From NCBI GenBank assembly GCA_048265065.1, contig JBLXCH010000025.1, positions 1 through 35,733 on the forward strand: 35,733 bases of DNA, read 5' to 3'. Positions 15,897-23,162 of this stretch are shown here, piece after piece. A program made the position numbers and the translations under genes. The first letter of the stretch is position 1, and each line of letters starts with the position of its first letter. The notes beneath the pieces are model-generated. The model had not been told where the DNA came from, did no database searches, and saw only the letters and a list, made by a program, of their open reading frames with translations. The DNA comes from Motiliproteus sp048265065. GTDB taxonomy: Bacteria; Pseudomonadota; Gammaproteobacteria; Pseudomonadales; Balneatricaceae.

Positions 15897-16382
15897 ATGC
15901 GTTTTCTTTTTATATTTTTCATCATTATTCCGATCATCGAAATTACAGTGTTGATCAATGTGGGTCAGGCTATAGGTACTTGGTACACGGTCGGCTTAGT
16001 ACTATTGTCAGCATTTATTGGGGTGAATATGCTTCGCTACCAAGGGGTTTCTACATTAACCCGGGCTCGTCAGCGGATGAATATGGGTGAAATTCCTGCA
16101 ACTGAAATGGTCGAAGGTATTATTTTAGCCGTTGGTGGTGCGCTATTAATTACACCAGGATTTGTGACTGACTTTATTGGTTTTTGCTGTTTAATCCCAT
16201 TCACTCGTCGCTGGTTTGCTGCCTCAATGAAAAAACATTTCACTGTTGTTGGTGTTGGCGGGCAAGCGCAAGGCTTCTACTCGTCGCAAGCGGATTCTCA
16301 TGGGCCGTTTACCGGTAATCTGCACAGCCAAAGCAAAAATGAGGGGCAGACTATTGATGGTGAGTACCGACGTGATGATTAA
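15897..16382 (+). CDS. fxsA: FxsA family inner-membrane protein
   Basis: A 161-residue protein with three or four N-terminal membrane helices (about residues 3-21, 25-44, 75-100) and the family's MRFLFIFFIIIPIIEI opening, GVNMLRYQG, and VEGIILAVGGALLITPGFVTD blocks, followed by a polar cytoplasmic tail. E. coli FxsA suppresses exclusion of phage T7 by the F plasmid when overproduced, and its native role is unclear. A strong AGGGGAG precedes the ATG. It sits immediately upstream of groES, a gene order shared with other gammaproteobacteria. Confidence 0.93.
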   Translation: MRFLFIFFIIIPIIEITVLINVGQAIGTWYTVGLVLLSAFIGVNMLRYQGVSTLTRARQRMNMGEIPATEMVEGIILAVGGALLITPGFVTDFIGFCCLIPFTRRWFAASMKKHFTVVGVGGQAQGFYSSQADSHGPFTGNLHSQSKNEGQTIDGEYRRDD

Positions 16383-16416
16383 TCCTCGGAAAAGTTAATT
16401 TTTTTCTTCCCCTCCT

Positions 16417-16444
16417 GTTGAATTCATTTCTCAAGCCCCCATAA
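16417..16444 (+). promoter_or_regulatory. sigma-32 (heat-shock) type promoter for groESL
   Basis: GTTGAA (16417-16422) and CCCCATAA (16437-16444), 14 bases apart, match the sigma-32 pattern CTTGAA-N11-16-CCCCATNT closely. The expected mRNA start is about 16451, giving a leader of roughly 100 bases before groES. Heat-shock control of groESL by sigma-32 is standard in this group. Confidence 0.65.
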
Positions 16445-16463
16445 CTCTTACATCAATTAATTT

Positions 16464-16492
16464 GAGCCTCTTTATTGGTAAAGGGCTCTTTT
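16464..16492 (+). terminator. terminator-like hairpin in the groES leader
   Basis: GAGCC (16464-16468) pairs with GGCTC (16484-16488), and CTTTA (16470-16474) with TAAAG (16479-16483), around TTGG, with one bulged T. TTTT follows. It lies after the heat-shock promoter and before groES. It could terminate fxsA read-through, but it would also be inside the groESL leader. Only four Ts follow, so strength is uncertain. Confidence 0.5.
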
Positions 16493-16498
16493 ACAGGC

Positions 16499-16513
16499 AA
16501 AGCCATTGGCTTT
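16499..16513 (+). repeat. second hairpin in the groES leader
   Basis: AAAGCC (16499-16504) and GGCTTT (16508-16513) form a perfect six-base stem with an ATT loop, 21 bases before the groES Shine-Dalgarno and directly after the first leader hairpin. An ATTTGTTTG tract follows. It may stabilise the mRNA or act as a temperature-sensitive element. Confidence 0.45.
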
Positions 16514-16548
16514 ATTTGTTTGCAAATTGCATTAGGAGACAAGCGCAA

Positions 16549-16836
16549 ATGAGCATTCGTCCACTTCACGATCGTGTTGTAGTTCGTCGTAAAGAAGAAG
16601 AGACCACCACCGCGAGTGGCATCGTTCTTCCAGGTTCTGCACAGGAAAAGCCTAACCAAGGTGAGGTCGTTGCTGTTGGTAAAGGCCGTATTAACCAAAA
16701 TGGTGACGTACAAGCAATGGATGTTAAAGCGGGTGATACCGTTTTATTTGGTCAATATGCGGGTAACTCAGTAAAGGTCGATGGCGAAGAGCTAATGATC
16801 ATGAGTGAAAGCGATATTTTAGGTGTTATTGAATAA
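16549..16836 (+). CDS. groES: co-chaperonin GroES
   Basis: The 95-residue Hsp10 lid of the GroEL folding chamber. It begins MSIRPLHDRVVVRRKEEE, has the mobile loop TTASGIVLPGSAQEKP that docks on GroEL, and the GDTVLFGQYAGN and ESDILGVIE ending. The start is ATG 16549, with AGGAG at 16534-16538. A longer frame from 16462 would add a non-homologous leader lying in the promoter-proximal hairpins and is rejected. groEL follows by 65 bases in the same operon. Confidence 0.98.
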   Translation: MSIRPLHDRVVVRRKEEETTTASGIVLPGSAQEKPNQGEVVAVGKGRINQNGDVQAMDVKAGDTVLFGQYAGNSVKVDGEELMIMSESDILGVIE

Positions 16837-16901
16837 CCCACTCTTGCTGCTAAAGCGACATTTGATAGTCACGAGATGTAACTACGAAGGAATTTTGGAA
16901 A

Positions 16902-18557
16902 ATGGCTAAAGAAGTAAAATTCGGTGATTCGGCTCGTTCGCAAATGGCGAAGGGCGTAAATATTCTGGCTGACGCGGTTAAAACCACGTTGGGCCCTAAA
17001 GGTCGTAACGTTGTTTTAGAAAAAAGCTTCGGCGCGCCAACCGTTACTAAAGATGGTGTTTCTGTTGCGAAAGAGATCGAACTTAAAAATAAGTTTGAGA
17101 ACATGGGCGCACAGATGGTTAAAGAAGTCGCGTCTCAGGCCAATGATGTGGCAGGTGACGGTACGACTACAGCGACGGTTCTAGCACAAGCGATTGTTAA
17201 CGAAGGCCTTAAGTCGGTTGCTGCGGGCATGAACCCAATGGATCTTAAGCGCGGTATCGACAAAGCGACTGCTGCGGTTGTTGCTAAGCTTCAGGAAATG
17301 GCAACACCTTGTGCTGATGCAAAAGCGATTGCACAGGTTGGTACCATTTCAGCGAACAGTGACGAGCAAGTGGGTAACATCATCGCTGAAGCAATGGAAA
17401 AAGTCGGTAAAGAAGGCGTTATTACTGTTGAGGAAGGCTCAGGTCTTGAGAACGAACTCGACGTAGTCGAAGGTATGCAGTTCGATCGTGGTTACCTATC
17501 CCCTTACTTCATCAACAATCAAGAAAACATGAATGTTGAGCTAGAAAGCCCATTCATTCTGTTAGTTGACAAGAAAGTCAGCAACATTCGCGATTTGCTT
17601 CCGGTACTAGAAAACGTTGCTAAGTCTTCTCGTCCGTTGATGATTATTGCTGAAGACGTTGAAGGCGAAGCGTTGGCAACACTCGTTGTTAACAATATGC
17701 GTGGCATCGTTAAAGTGGCTGCGGTTAAAGCACCTGGTTTTGGTGATCGTCGTAAAGCGATGTTAGAAGATATCGCTATCCTTTCTGGTGGTACGGTTAT
17801 CTCTGAAGAAGTTGGCCTAACATTGGAAGGCGCAACCCTTGAGCATCTTGGTTCTGCTAAGAAAGTGGTAATCACTAAAGAAGCGACGACTATCGTTGAT
17901 GGCATTGGTGAGCACAGCGCAATCGAATCACGCGTTGCTCAAATCCGTGCTCAGATTGCTGACACTTCTTCTGATTACGACAAAGAAAAACTTCAAGAAC
18001 GTGTGGCTAAATTGGCCGGCGGCGTAGCTGTCATCAAAGTTGGCGCGGGCACTGAAATGGAAATGAAAGAGAAGAAGGCGCGTGTTGAAGACGCACTTCA
18101 CTCGACGCGTGCAGCGGTTGAAGAAGGTGTTGTTCCTGGCGGTGGTGTTGCGTTGGTTCGTGCACTTCAGTCGATTACTGGTTTGGAAGGTGAAAACCAC
18201 GATCAGACTGTGGGTATCGAACTCGCTTGTCGTGCAATGGAAGGCCCAATGCGTCAAATCGTTAACAACGCTGGTGATGAAGCATCTGTTGTTGTCGCTA
18301 ATGTTAAAGCAGGTGAAGGTAACTACGGTTACAACGCGGCAACAGGTGAATACGGCGATATGCTAGAAATGGGTATTCTTGACCCTGCGAAAGTAACGCG
18401 CTCTGCACTTCAAGCAGCGGCCTCTGTAGCGGGTCTGATGATCACTACTGAAGCGATGATTGCTGAAGAAGAAGCAGAAGGTGGTGCTCCTGCTATGCCT
18501 GATATGGGCGGTATGGGTGGCATGGGCGGTATGGGTGGCATGGGTGGAATGATGTAA
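16902..18557 (+). CDS. groEL: chaperonin GroEL
   Basis: A 551-residue Hsp60 that forms the double-ring folding machine with GroES. Visible are AKEVKFGDSARSQMAKGVN at the start, LGPKGRNVVLEKSFG, the ATP-binding GDGTTTATVLAQAI (86-99), the apical EDVEGEALATLVVNN segment, and the flexible C-terminal tail of repeated Gly-Gly-Met (last 20 residues or so). AAGGA precedes the ATG. It is the single groEL copy in the window and is followed by a strong terminator. Cytoplasmic, heat-inducible with groES. Confidence 0.99.
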   Translation: MAKEVKFGDSARSQMAKGVNILADAVKTTLGPKGRNVVLEKSFGAPTVTKDGVSVAKEIELKNKFENMGAQMVKEVASQANDVAGDGTTTATVLAQAIVNEGLKSVAAGMNPMDLKRGIDKATAAVVAKLQEMATPCADAKAIAQVGTISANSDEQVGNIIAEAMEKVGKEGVITVEEGSGLENELDVVEGMQFDRGYLSPYFINNQENMNVELESPFILLVDKKVSNIRDLLPVLENVAKSSRPLMIIAEDVEGEALATLVVNNMRGIVKVAAVKAPGFGDRRKAMLEDIAILSGGTVISEEVGLTLEGATLEHLGSAKKVVITKEATTIVDGIGEHSAIESRVAQIRAQIADTSSDYDKEKLQERVAKLAGGVAVIKVGAGTEMEMKEKKARVEDALHSTRAAVEEGVVPGGGVALVRALQSITGLEGENHDQTVGIELACRAMEGPMRQIVNNAGDEASVVVANVKAGEGNYGYNAATGEYGDMLEMGILDPAKVTRSALQAAASVAGLMITTEAMIAEEEAEGGAPAMPDMGGMGGMGGMGGMGGMM

Positions 18558-18577
18558 CCCGCGCTTTCTTAAGCCTT

Positions 18578-18608
18578 AAAAAAAGCCTGGCATTTGCTGG
18601 GCTTTTTT
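18578..18608 (+). terminator. intrinsic terminator of groESL
   Basis: AAAAAAGCC (18579-18587) pairs with GGCTTTTTT (18600-18608) around a 12-base interior, ending in six Ts, 20 bases after the groEL stop. This is a clear Rho-independent terminator, symmetrical enough to work weakly in the other direction as well. Confidence 0.85.
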
Positions 18609-18746
18609 GTCTTTGTCGCTTATTGCGAGCAGCGCTATCTGATCTATTTCGCTTGGAGCTATGGAGCTGGCTCGATAACATCGTTATTCTTGAGTTATAT
18701 AAACGCCAATGCATTTAACGTTTAGCTAGGAAAATAGTTACTGCTT

Positions 18747-19673
18747 ATGCAAAAAGACGAAGATTTTTCAGATATTCCAGAACTGGGTCCTGCGGACGAA
18801 GATCGTGTTAGCAATGCGAAGATTCCTACATTAGAGACCCGGCAGCCTGTGGAAAAGCCGAGTCAAAGGGATGCAGCGCCAGTCGCTAAAAAGAAAAGTA
18901 ATAGTCCGTTGCTCATCATAGTGGTGTTGCTTCTCGCAGGCGGTTTGGGATTCTCATTGTTTCAGCAAGTTAACCTTCAGCAGCAGCTGGCATTATCTGA
19001 AGATATTTTATTACAGACGCAGTCGCGCTTGGCTGATATCGAATCTTTGGTTAACGCAACGGATGAAAGCAGTAGCAAAACGGGAGCGGCATTTCTTGCT
19101 CAATTAAAACGTCAGCAAAGTGACCGAGAAGCTCGTATTGCCCATGTTGATGATGAAATTAGAAAATTATGGGCGATCTACCAAAAATACAAACCAACTA
19201 TTGCTGAACTTGAAAAGAGCTCAGAGCAACAAGGGAAAACGATAGTAACCCAACAAAAGGCGATCGAAGGCCAAGAACAAGCCTTAGCTAGTCAACAAAA
19301 AGAACTGAAAACTGTTGGTGGTTCTCTGGATACGATAGGTGTTTCGCTGAATCAGCAAAAAGCCCAATTGGCCTCATTGGAAGGTTCGGCGAAAAAAGCG
19401 GACGAAAAATTGTTAGCAGATGTGGCGGCTATTAAAGACAATCTGCGCCTACAAAACCTTCAGCAACAAGAGTTAAATGATCTGCAGCAGGCGGAAATTG
19501 CCGAGATTAAAGCGGCAGTTGCAAACGCCGGTAAATCTCAGCAATTACAAGCTGTTGTTGATGAACACCAGCGCTCGATCGATTCAATTAATGCGAGTCG
19601 CCGGCAGATTAATGCAGAAATTTTGAAACTGAGAAGCCAGTTGGCTCGTTTGCAATCCGCGACGTCGCCATAG
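18747..19673 (+). CDS. membrane-anchored coiled-coil protein of unknown function
   Basis: A 308-residue protein with three parts: an acidic, Pro-containing cytoplasmic head (1-50), one membrane helix (about 53-72, SPLLIIVVLLLAGGLGFSLF), and a long Gln/Leu/Ala-rich coiled coil (about 75-305), presumably periplasmic given the KKK before the helix. The Gln-rich part has heptad-like leucines throughout and no enzymatic motif. Similar single-helix coiled-coil genes occur after groEL or in envelope loci of Pseudomonas-like species, but I cannot name a function. An AGGAAAA Shine-Dalgarno is rather distant (12 bases), so the start is only moderately sure. Confidence 0.75.
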   Translation: MQKDEDFSDIPELGPADEDRVSNAKIPTLETRQPVEKPSQRDAAPVAKKKSNSPLLIIVVLLLAGGLGFSLFQQVNLQQQLALSEDILLQTQSRLADIESLVNATDESSSKTGAAFLAQLKRQQSDREARIAHVDDEIRKLWAIYQKYKPTIAELEKSSEQQGKTIVTQQKAIEGQEQALASQQKELKTVGGSLDTIGVSLNQQKAQLASLEGSAKKADEKLLADVAAIKDNLRLQNLQQQELNDLQQAEIAEIKAAVANAGKSQQLQAVVDEHQRSIDSINASRRQINAEILKLRSQLARLQSATSP

Positions 19674-19682
19674 GCAGATCAA

Positions 19683-19748
19683 TTGTTTTTTGTGGATATA
19701 GCACTATACTCGCTTACTCAACGGTTAAATAACGTGTCCAACGGTTAA
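19683..19748 (+). promoter_or_regulatory. thpR promoter with a 10-bp direct repeat
   Basis: TTGTTT (19683-19688) and TATACT (19705-19710), 16 bases apart, resemble a sigma-70 promoter. Downstream, CAACGGTTAA occurs twice, at 19719-19728 and 19739-19748, exactly 20 bases apart, the second copy running into the thpR ATG. No Shine-Dalgarno is visible. The repeat could bind a regulator at two helical turns or affect translation. Confidence 0.4.
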
Positions 19749-20329
19749 TGAGCATACGCGCTTTTTTTGCTTTACCCCTTAAGTCACAAGTTGTTCGTCG
19801 GTTAAGTGATCATGCTGATTCGCTATGCCGGTTAGATCCCCGTGCAGATGTTCTCTGGGTCGACTCAGATAGCTTTCATCTGACCTTGTGTTTCTTGGGT
19901 GAAATCGAGCTAGAACTAGTCAATACGTTAGAAGAACTGACGGCGGATGCGCTGTCGGGCCTACGTCCATTCCAGTTATCATTACAGCAATTTGAACACT
20001 ATCAAGTTAATCGCCAATTGGCGGTAATCGCTGCTATTGCAGACCTGAGTGATGCATTGGCTGAAGTCAGAGAACGATTAGTGCCGTTAATCGAAGATAT
20101 CGGGATTGATGAACACCAGCAGGATTTTAAACCGCATGTGACAGTCGGGCGTATGCAGGCGACAGAAGCATTTACAGCGTCTGAGGAATGGCCAGCGTTG
20201 GATGAATTAGCGATAGCCGATTCAGTTGTGCTTTATCAGAGCAAAAACGGCGCGAACGGCTCCATTTATACCCCGCTTTTTGAAGTGCCGCTGTCCACCG
20301 GTCGCAAGCAAGACGAGTGTAAATTTTAA
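19748..20329 (+). CDS. thpR: RNA 2',3'-cyclic phosphodiesterase (2'-5' RNA ligase family)
   Basis: A 193-residue member of the 2H phosphoesterase superfamily. Its two catalytic motifs are FHLTLCFLG (His44, Thr46) and FKPHVTVGR (His130, Thr132). ThpR/LigT joins or cleaves 2'-5' linkages in vitro and hydrolyses 2',3'-cyclic phosphate ends of RNA. The biological substrate is not known. It begins MSIRAFFALP, as is typical. It stands alone, converging on the GGDEF-EAL gene. Confidence 0.9.
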   Translation: MSIRAFFALPLKSQVVRRLSDHADSLCRLDPRADVLWVDSDSFHLTLCFLGEIELELVNTLEELTADALSGLRPFQLSLQQFEHYQVNRQLAVIAAIADLSDALAEVRERLVPLIEDIGIDEHQQDFKPHVTVGRMQATEAFTASEEWPALDELAIADSVVLYQSKNGANGSIYTPLFEVPLSTGRKQDECKF

Positions 20330-20426
20330 CAATAAGTGATTCCGCGGGTTTACACAGTAGCTATGTGTCTTCACAAGGCTATATCAAAACGAGATGACTT
20401 CTTATCTACGGGGATAAATATGTTAT

Positions 20427-22205
20427 CTAGGGGGTTAAATAATAGTTTAAACACTCTTCGGCGGTCAGGGGCATGGACAGGTAGTAACCCTGAATATAAT
20501 CGCACCGTAGTTCTTGCATAGCCTCACGTTCTTCGATTGTTTCTATTCCTTCAGCCACGACTTCCATATTCAATCGGTGTGCCATTTCGATGATACCAAC
20601 AGCCAGAGCATGGTTTCGTGGGTTTTGATGGATGTTCTGAATCAGCTTTCGATCAATTTTTAAGAGATCGAACGATAATTCAGTTAAATGAGTGAACGAG
20701 GAAAACCCACTGCCAAAGTCGTCCAAGGCGATTCTAAATTGTTTTTCATGAAGGGTATTAAATTGACGTTTGCAGGTGCGGAAGTTTTCGACCATTTGTC
20801 TTTCGATAATCTCTAAGCAAATGACATCATGAGGAATGCCTGCTTGGGTCACCCATTGATCAAAAGAGTGACAAAATTGCTTAGATCCTAACTGACCTGG
20901 GCTGATGTTGATGCTGACTTTACCAATGACTTTGCCTTGTTCTACGAGCTTGTTATAGATCTGTTCAAGCTGTTTTACCAATAGTCGAGTAATCTCGTTA
21001 ATGGCGGGTGTCATTTCGGCGATAGGAATAAATTCATCAGGATATATTTCGCCAAGATCTGGTTCGTTCCAGCGAGCGAGAATCTCAAAGTTGACTGTGT
21101 CAGGATCATTAATATTGATGATCGGTTGATAAACACTGTAAATCTGCTCTTCAGCAACGCCTTTTGATAGTAGTAACTCAATCTGTTGGACACGTGCGAA
21201 CTGTTTTTCAACGCTATTGGTATAGAAACAAGTGAATGTTTCGTTTTTGGCTTTTGCCTCATACATTGCGTAGTCGGCTTGTTTGATGAGTAAATCCAAG
21301 GTTGCGGCTTCAGGGTAGTAGGCTACGCCAATAGCAACAGCACAATCTAATTCGTGTGATCCGACAATAAAGGGTGTATCAAATGTTTCTTCTATACGGT
21401 TGATGAGAGCGGATATGTCGCTTCGTTGATCAATAACATCTGTCAATATCACGAACTCGTCGCCACCGAGTCGAGCAAGAAAGTCTGCTTCTCGGACGAT
21501 GGATTGAATACGATGACTGACTTGAATAAGTAGTTGGTCTCCATCAAGGTGACCCAGCCAATCATTAATTTTTTTAAAGCCATTAAGGTCAAAATATAAA
21601 AGTGCAAAAGATTTTCCGACTCTGTCAGAACGCTTAATGGCTCGTGTCGCAATGTCATGAAAATAAGTACGGTTAGGCAGGCCTGTTAAGGCGTCAAACT
21701 TTGCTTGGATTTCAAGTTGCTTATTCGCTGAATAGGCTGTGTCCAGTGCGAGTTTTAGTCTTTCTTCGATGTTTTTCCGTTCTTTTGCGTAGCGTAAACT
21801 TCGCGCCAAAATTGCGGGAGTCACATTGTTCTTTGTGAGGTAGTCTTGCGCGCCGTTTTTGAGTGATTCTACGGCTAGGTCTAAATCTTCGTTACCTGTT
21901 AACACCACAATAGGAAGAGTAGGAAATTCTCGGCCTACAAGGGTCACATTATCAACTCCTGATTGATCCGGTAAGTTCATATCAAGAATGAGGGCGTCAA
22001 AGGTACCACTGCTTAATGACGTATAAATGTCAGCAAATTTGCTGACACAAATAACCTTGTACTCACCTTCAAAAGCATCGTTTAGCATTTCTGTAAATAA
22101 CGCTGCATCGGCAGGATTGTCTTCTGCCATCAAAAAGAAGTGGGTATCTTCTTCATACTGCTGAACCTGCATAGACGTAGAAATACTGTCCACCTTTGAT
22201 CTCAT
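20427..22205 (-). CDS. response regulator with REC-GGDEF-EAL domains (cyclic-di-GMP)
   Basis: A 592-residue protein. REC domain about 22-140 with phospho-acceptor Asp75 (LILDMNLP), acidic pocket AEDN (27-30) and Lys125. GGDEF domain about 165-330 with an intact GGDEF (247-251) and an I-site R238-E-A-D241. EAL domain about 340-585, with the signature written EILARW (374-379, glutamate kept), NISPGQL, DDFGSG (495-500), LKIDRK and AEGIET, so the metal and catalytic residues of an active phosphodiesterase are retained. It could make or degrade cyclic di-GMP under control of phosphorylation. The kinase gene lies 63 bases upstream on the same strand. Confidence 0.92.
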   Translation of the reverse strand: MRSKVDSISTSMQVQQYEEDTHFFLMAEDNPADAALFTEMLNDAFEGEYKVICVSKFADIYTSLSSGTFDALILDMNLPDQSGVDNVTLVGREFPTLPIVVLTGNEDLDLAVESLKNGAQDYLTKNNVTPAILARSLRYAKERKNIEERLKLALDTAYSANKQLEIQAKFDALTGLPNRTYFHDIATRAIKRSDRVGKSFALLYFDLNGFKKINDWLGHLDGDQLLIQVSHRIQSIVREADFLARLGGDEFVILTDVIDQRSDISALINRIEETFDTPFIVGSHELDCAVAIGVAYYPEAATLDLLIKQADYAMYEAKAKNETFTCFYTNSVEKQFARVQQIELLLSKGVAEEQIYSVYQPIININDPDTVNFEILARWNEPDLGEIYPDEFIPIAEMTPAINEITRLLVKQLEQIYNKLVEQGKVIGKVSINISPGQLGSKQFCHSFDQWVTQAGIPHDVICLEIIERQMVENFRTCKRQFNTLHEKQFRIALDDFGSGFSSFTHLTELSFDLLKIDRKLIQNIHQNPRNHALAVGIIEMAHRLNMEVVAEGIETIEEREAMQELRCDYIQGYYLSMPLTAEECLNYYLTP

Positions 22206-22268
22206 TAACTGGTTGATATTGTGGCTGCTCCCTTGGTGAATTTATGACAGAAGCATAAAGTTTAGGAG

Positions 22269-22958
22269 CTATACAGGTTGAGTATAGATGACTTTTAAAC
22301 CTCCAAGAGTCGATTGAGCAAACGACAACTCTGCGTCGTGCAATTCAGCGATAAAACTGACATAGGTCAGCCCCATCCCCATCCCGGGGTACTTTTCACC
22401 ATTGAGCTGTTTAAAGGGTTTCTTGATGATTTCATAGTCTTTTTCAGCAACGCCAAGACCGTTATCTTCAACACAGACGGACAAAGCGTTGTTTTCAAAA
22501 GACGTTGTTATATGGATTTTTTTTTGGTGTTCCTGTGCGGTAGGCTGGAAAATCCGTGCATTGTCTACAAAAGAGTGAATAACCTGATGCCATTGGCTTT
22601 TGATTAATAAGATGGAGTCATTGCTGCCGACGTGATGGACGTCAAATTGGATGGTAGGGTTGTTGAGAATTATATGCTCTAGAGCCGAGTGAACTAACTC
22701 TTCACTCGTCAGGGTTTGGTGCTGGCTAGCTTTGGTCGCCAGTCGTGATAGGGTTAGTAGGGCTTCGATTTGCGCTTGAGCCTGTACGCCCCCATCGTGA
22801 ATAAATTGAAGCCATTGTTTTTCTTTGTCGGTGAGCCTGTCGGCAGCTTGCTCCATAATCATTGATGAAAAGCTCGTCGCATGACGGGCAGGGGCGCTCA
22901 TATCATGGGAGATCGCGTAAATAAGGTCTTTTAAAAACTTGTTTTTGGCGTCACTCAT
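22269..22958 (-). CDS. small sensor-less histidine kinase
   Basis: A 229-residue kinase with no membrane or PAS segment. It has only a phospho-acceptor helix with AISHDMSAPARHATSF (His18) and a HATPase domain with N-box Asn133 (FVDNARIF), DNGLGV (165-170) and GMGMGL (192-197). The phospho-acceptor motif resembles the SHDLxEPLR type of bacteriophytochrome-like kinases and of the two other kinases in this locus. It presumably receives its input from another protein and phosphorylates the REC-GGDEF-EAL protein encoded just downstream. The start at ATG 22958 follows a GGTGAT sequence. A GTG at 22970 would add four residues. Confidence 0.85.
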   Translation of the reverse strand: MSDAKNKFLKDLIYAISHDMSAPARHATSFSSMIMEQAADRLTDKEKQWLQFIHDGGVQAQAQIEALLTLSRLATKASQHQTLTSEELVHSALEHIILNNPTIQFDVHHVGSNDSILLIKSQWHQVIHSFVDNARIFQPTAQEHQKKIHITTSFENNALSVCVEDNGLGVAEKDYEIIKKPFKQLNGEKYPGMGMGLTYVSFIAELHDAELSFAQSTLGGLKVIYTQPV

Positions 22959-23162
22959 TACACTTATCACCGGTAAGTATTGTTATTGTGGTTGTTAACT
23001 AATTGAAAAAGCACTTGATTAGCGAATTGGCAGAGCTGATAAAAACTGACTAAGCTGTTATAGGTTTTAGTCGTTGTTCACCAAAAATACTAGTTAATGT
23101 TCAACGTATTTGAGGCGCAGCGTGTGTCGCGTCTAGCCCAATAGATAATAAAAAGGACTGTG

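Noticed and set aside
16462..16548. Longer GroES from 16462
   Set aside because: The extra residues lie in the leader hairpins and have no match to GroES. ATG 16549 has AGGAG upstream and gives a 95-residue protein.
17519..18257. Leftward open frames inside groEL
   Set aside because: They are long only because of groEL codon composition. They have no Shine-Dalgarno or family features, and groEL is certain.
22971..23159. Operator in the divergent gap of the signalling locus
   Set aside because: Only a seven-base TTAACTA/TAGTTAA inverted pair about 90 bases apart was found, which is too weak to call.
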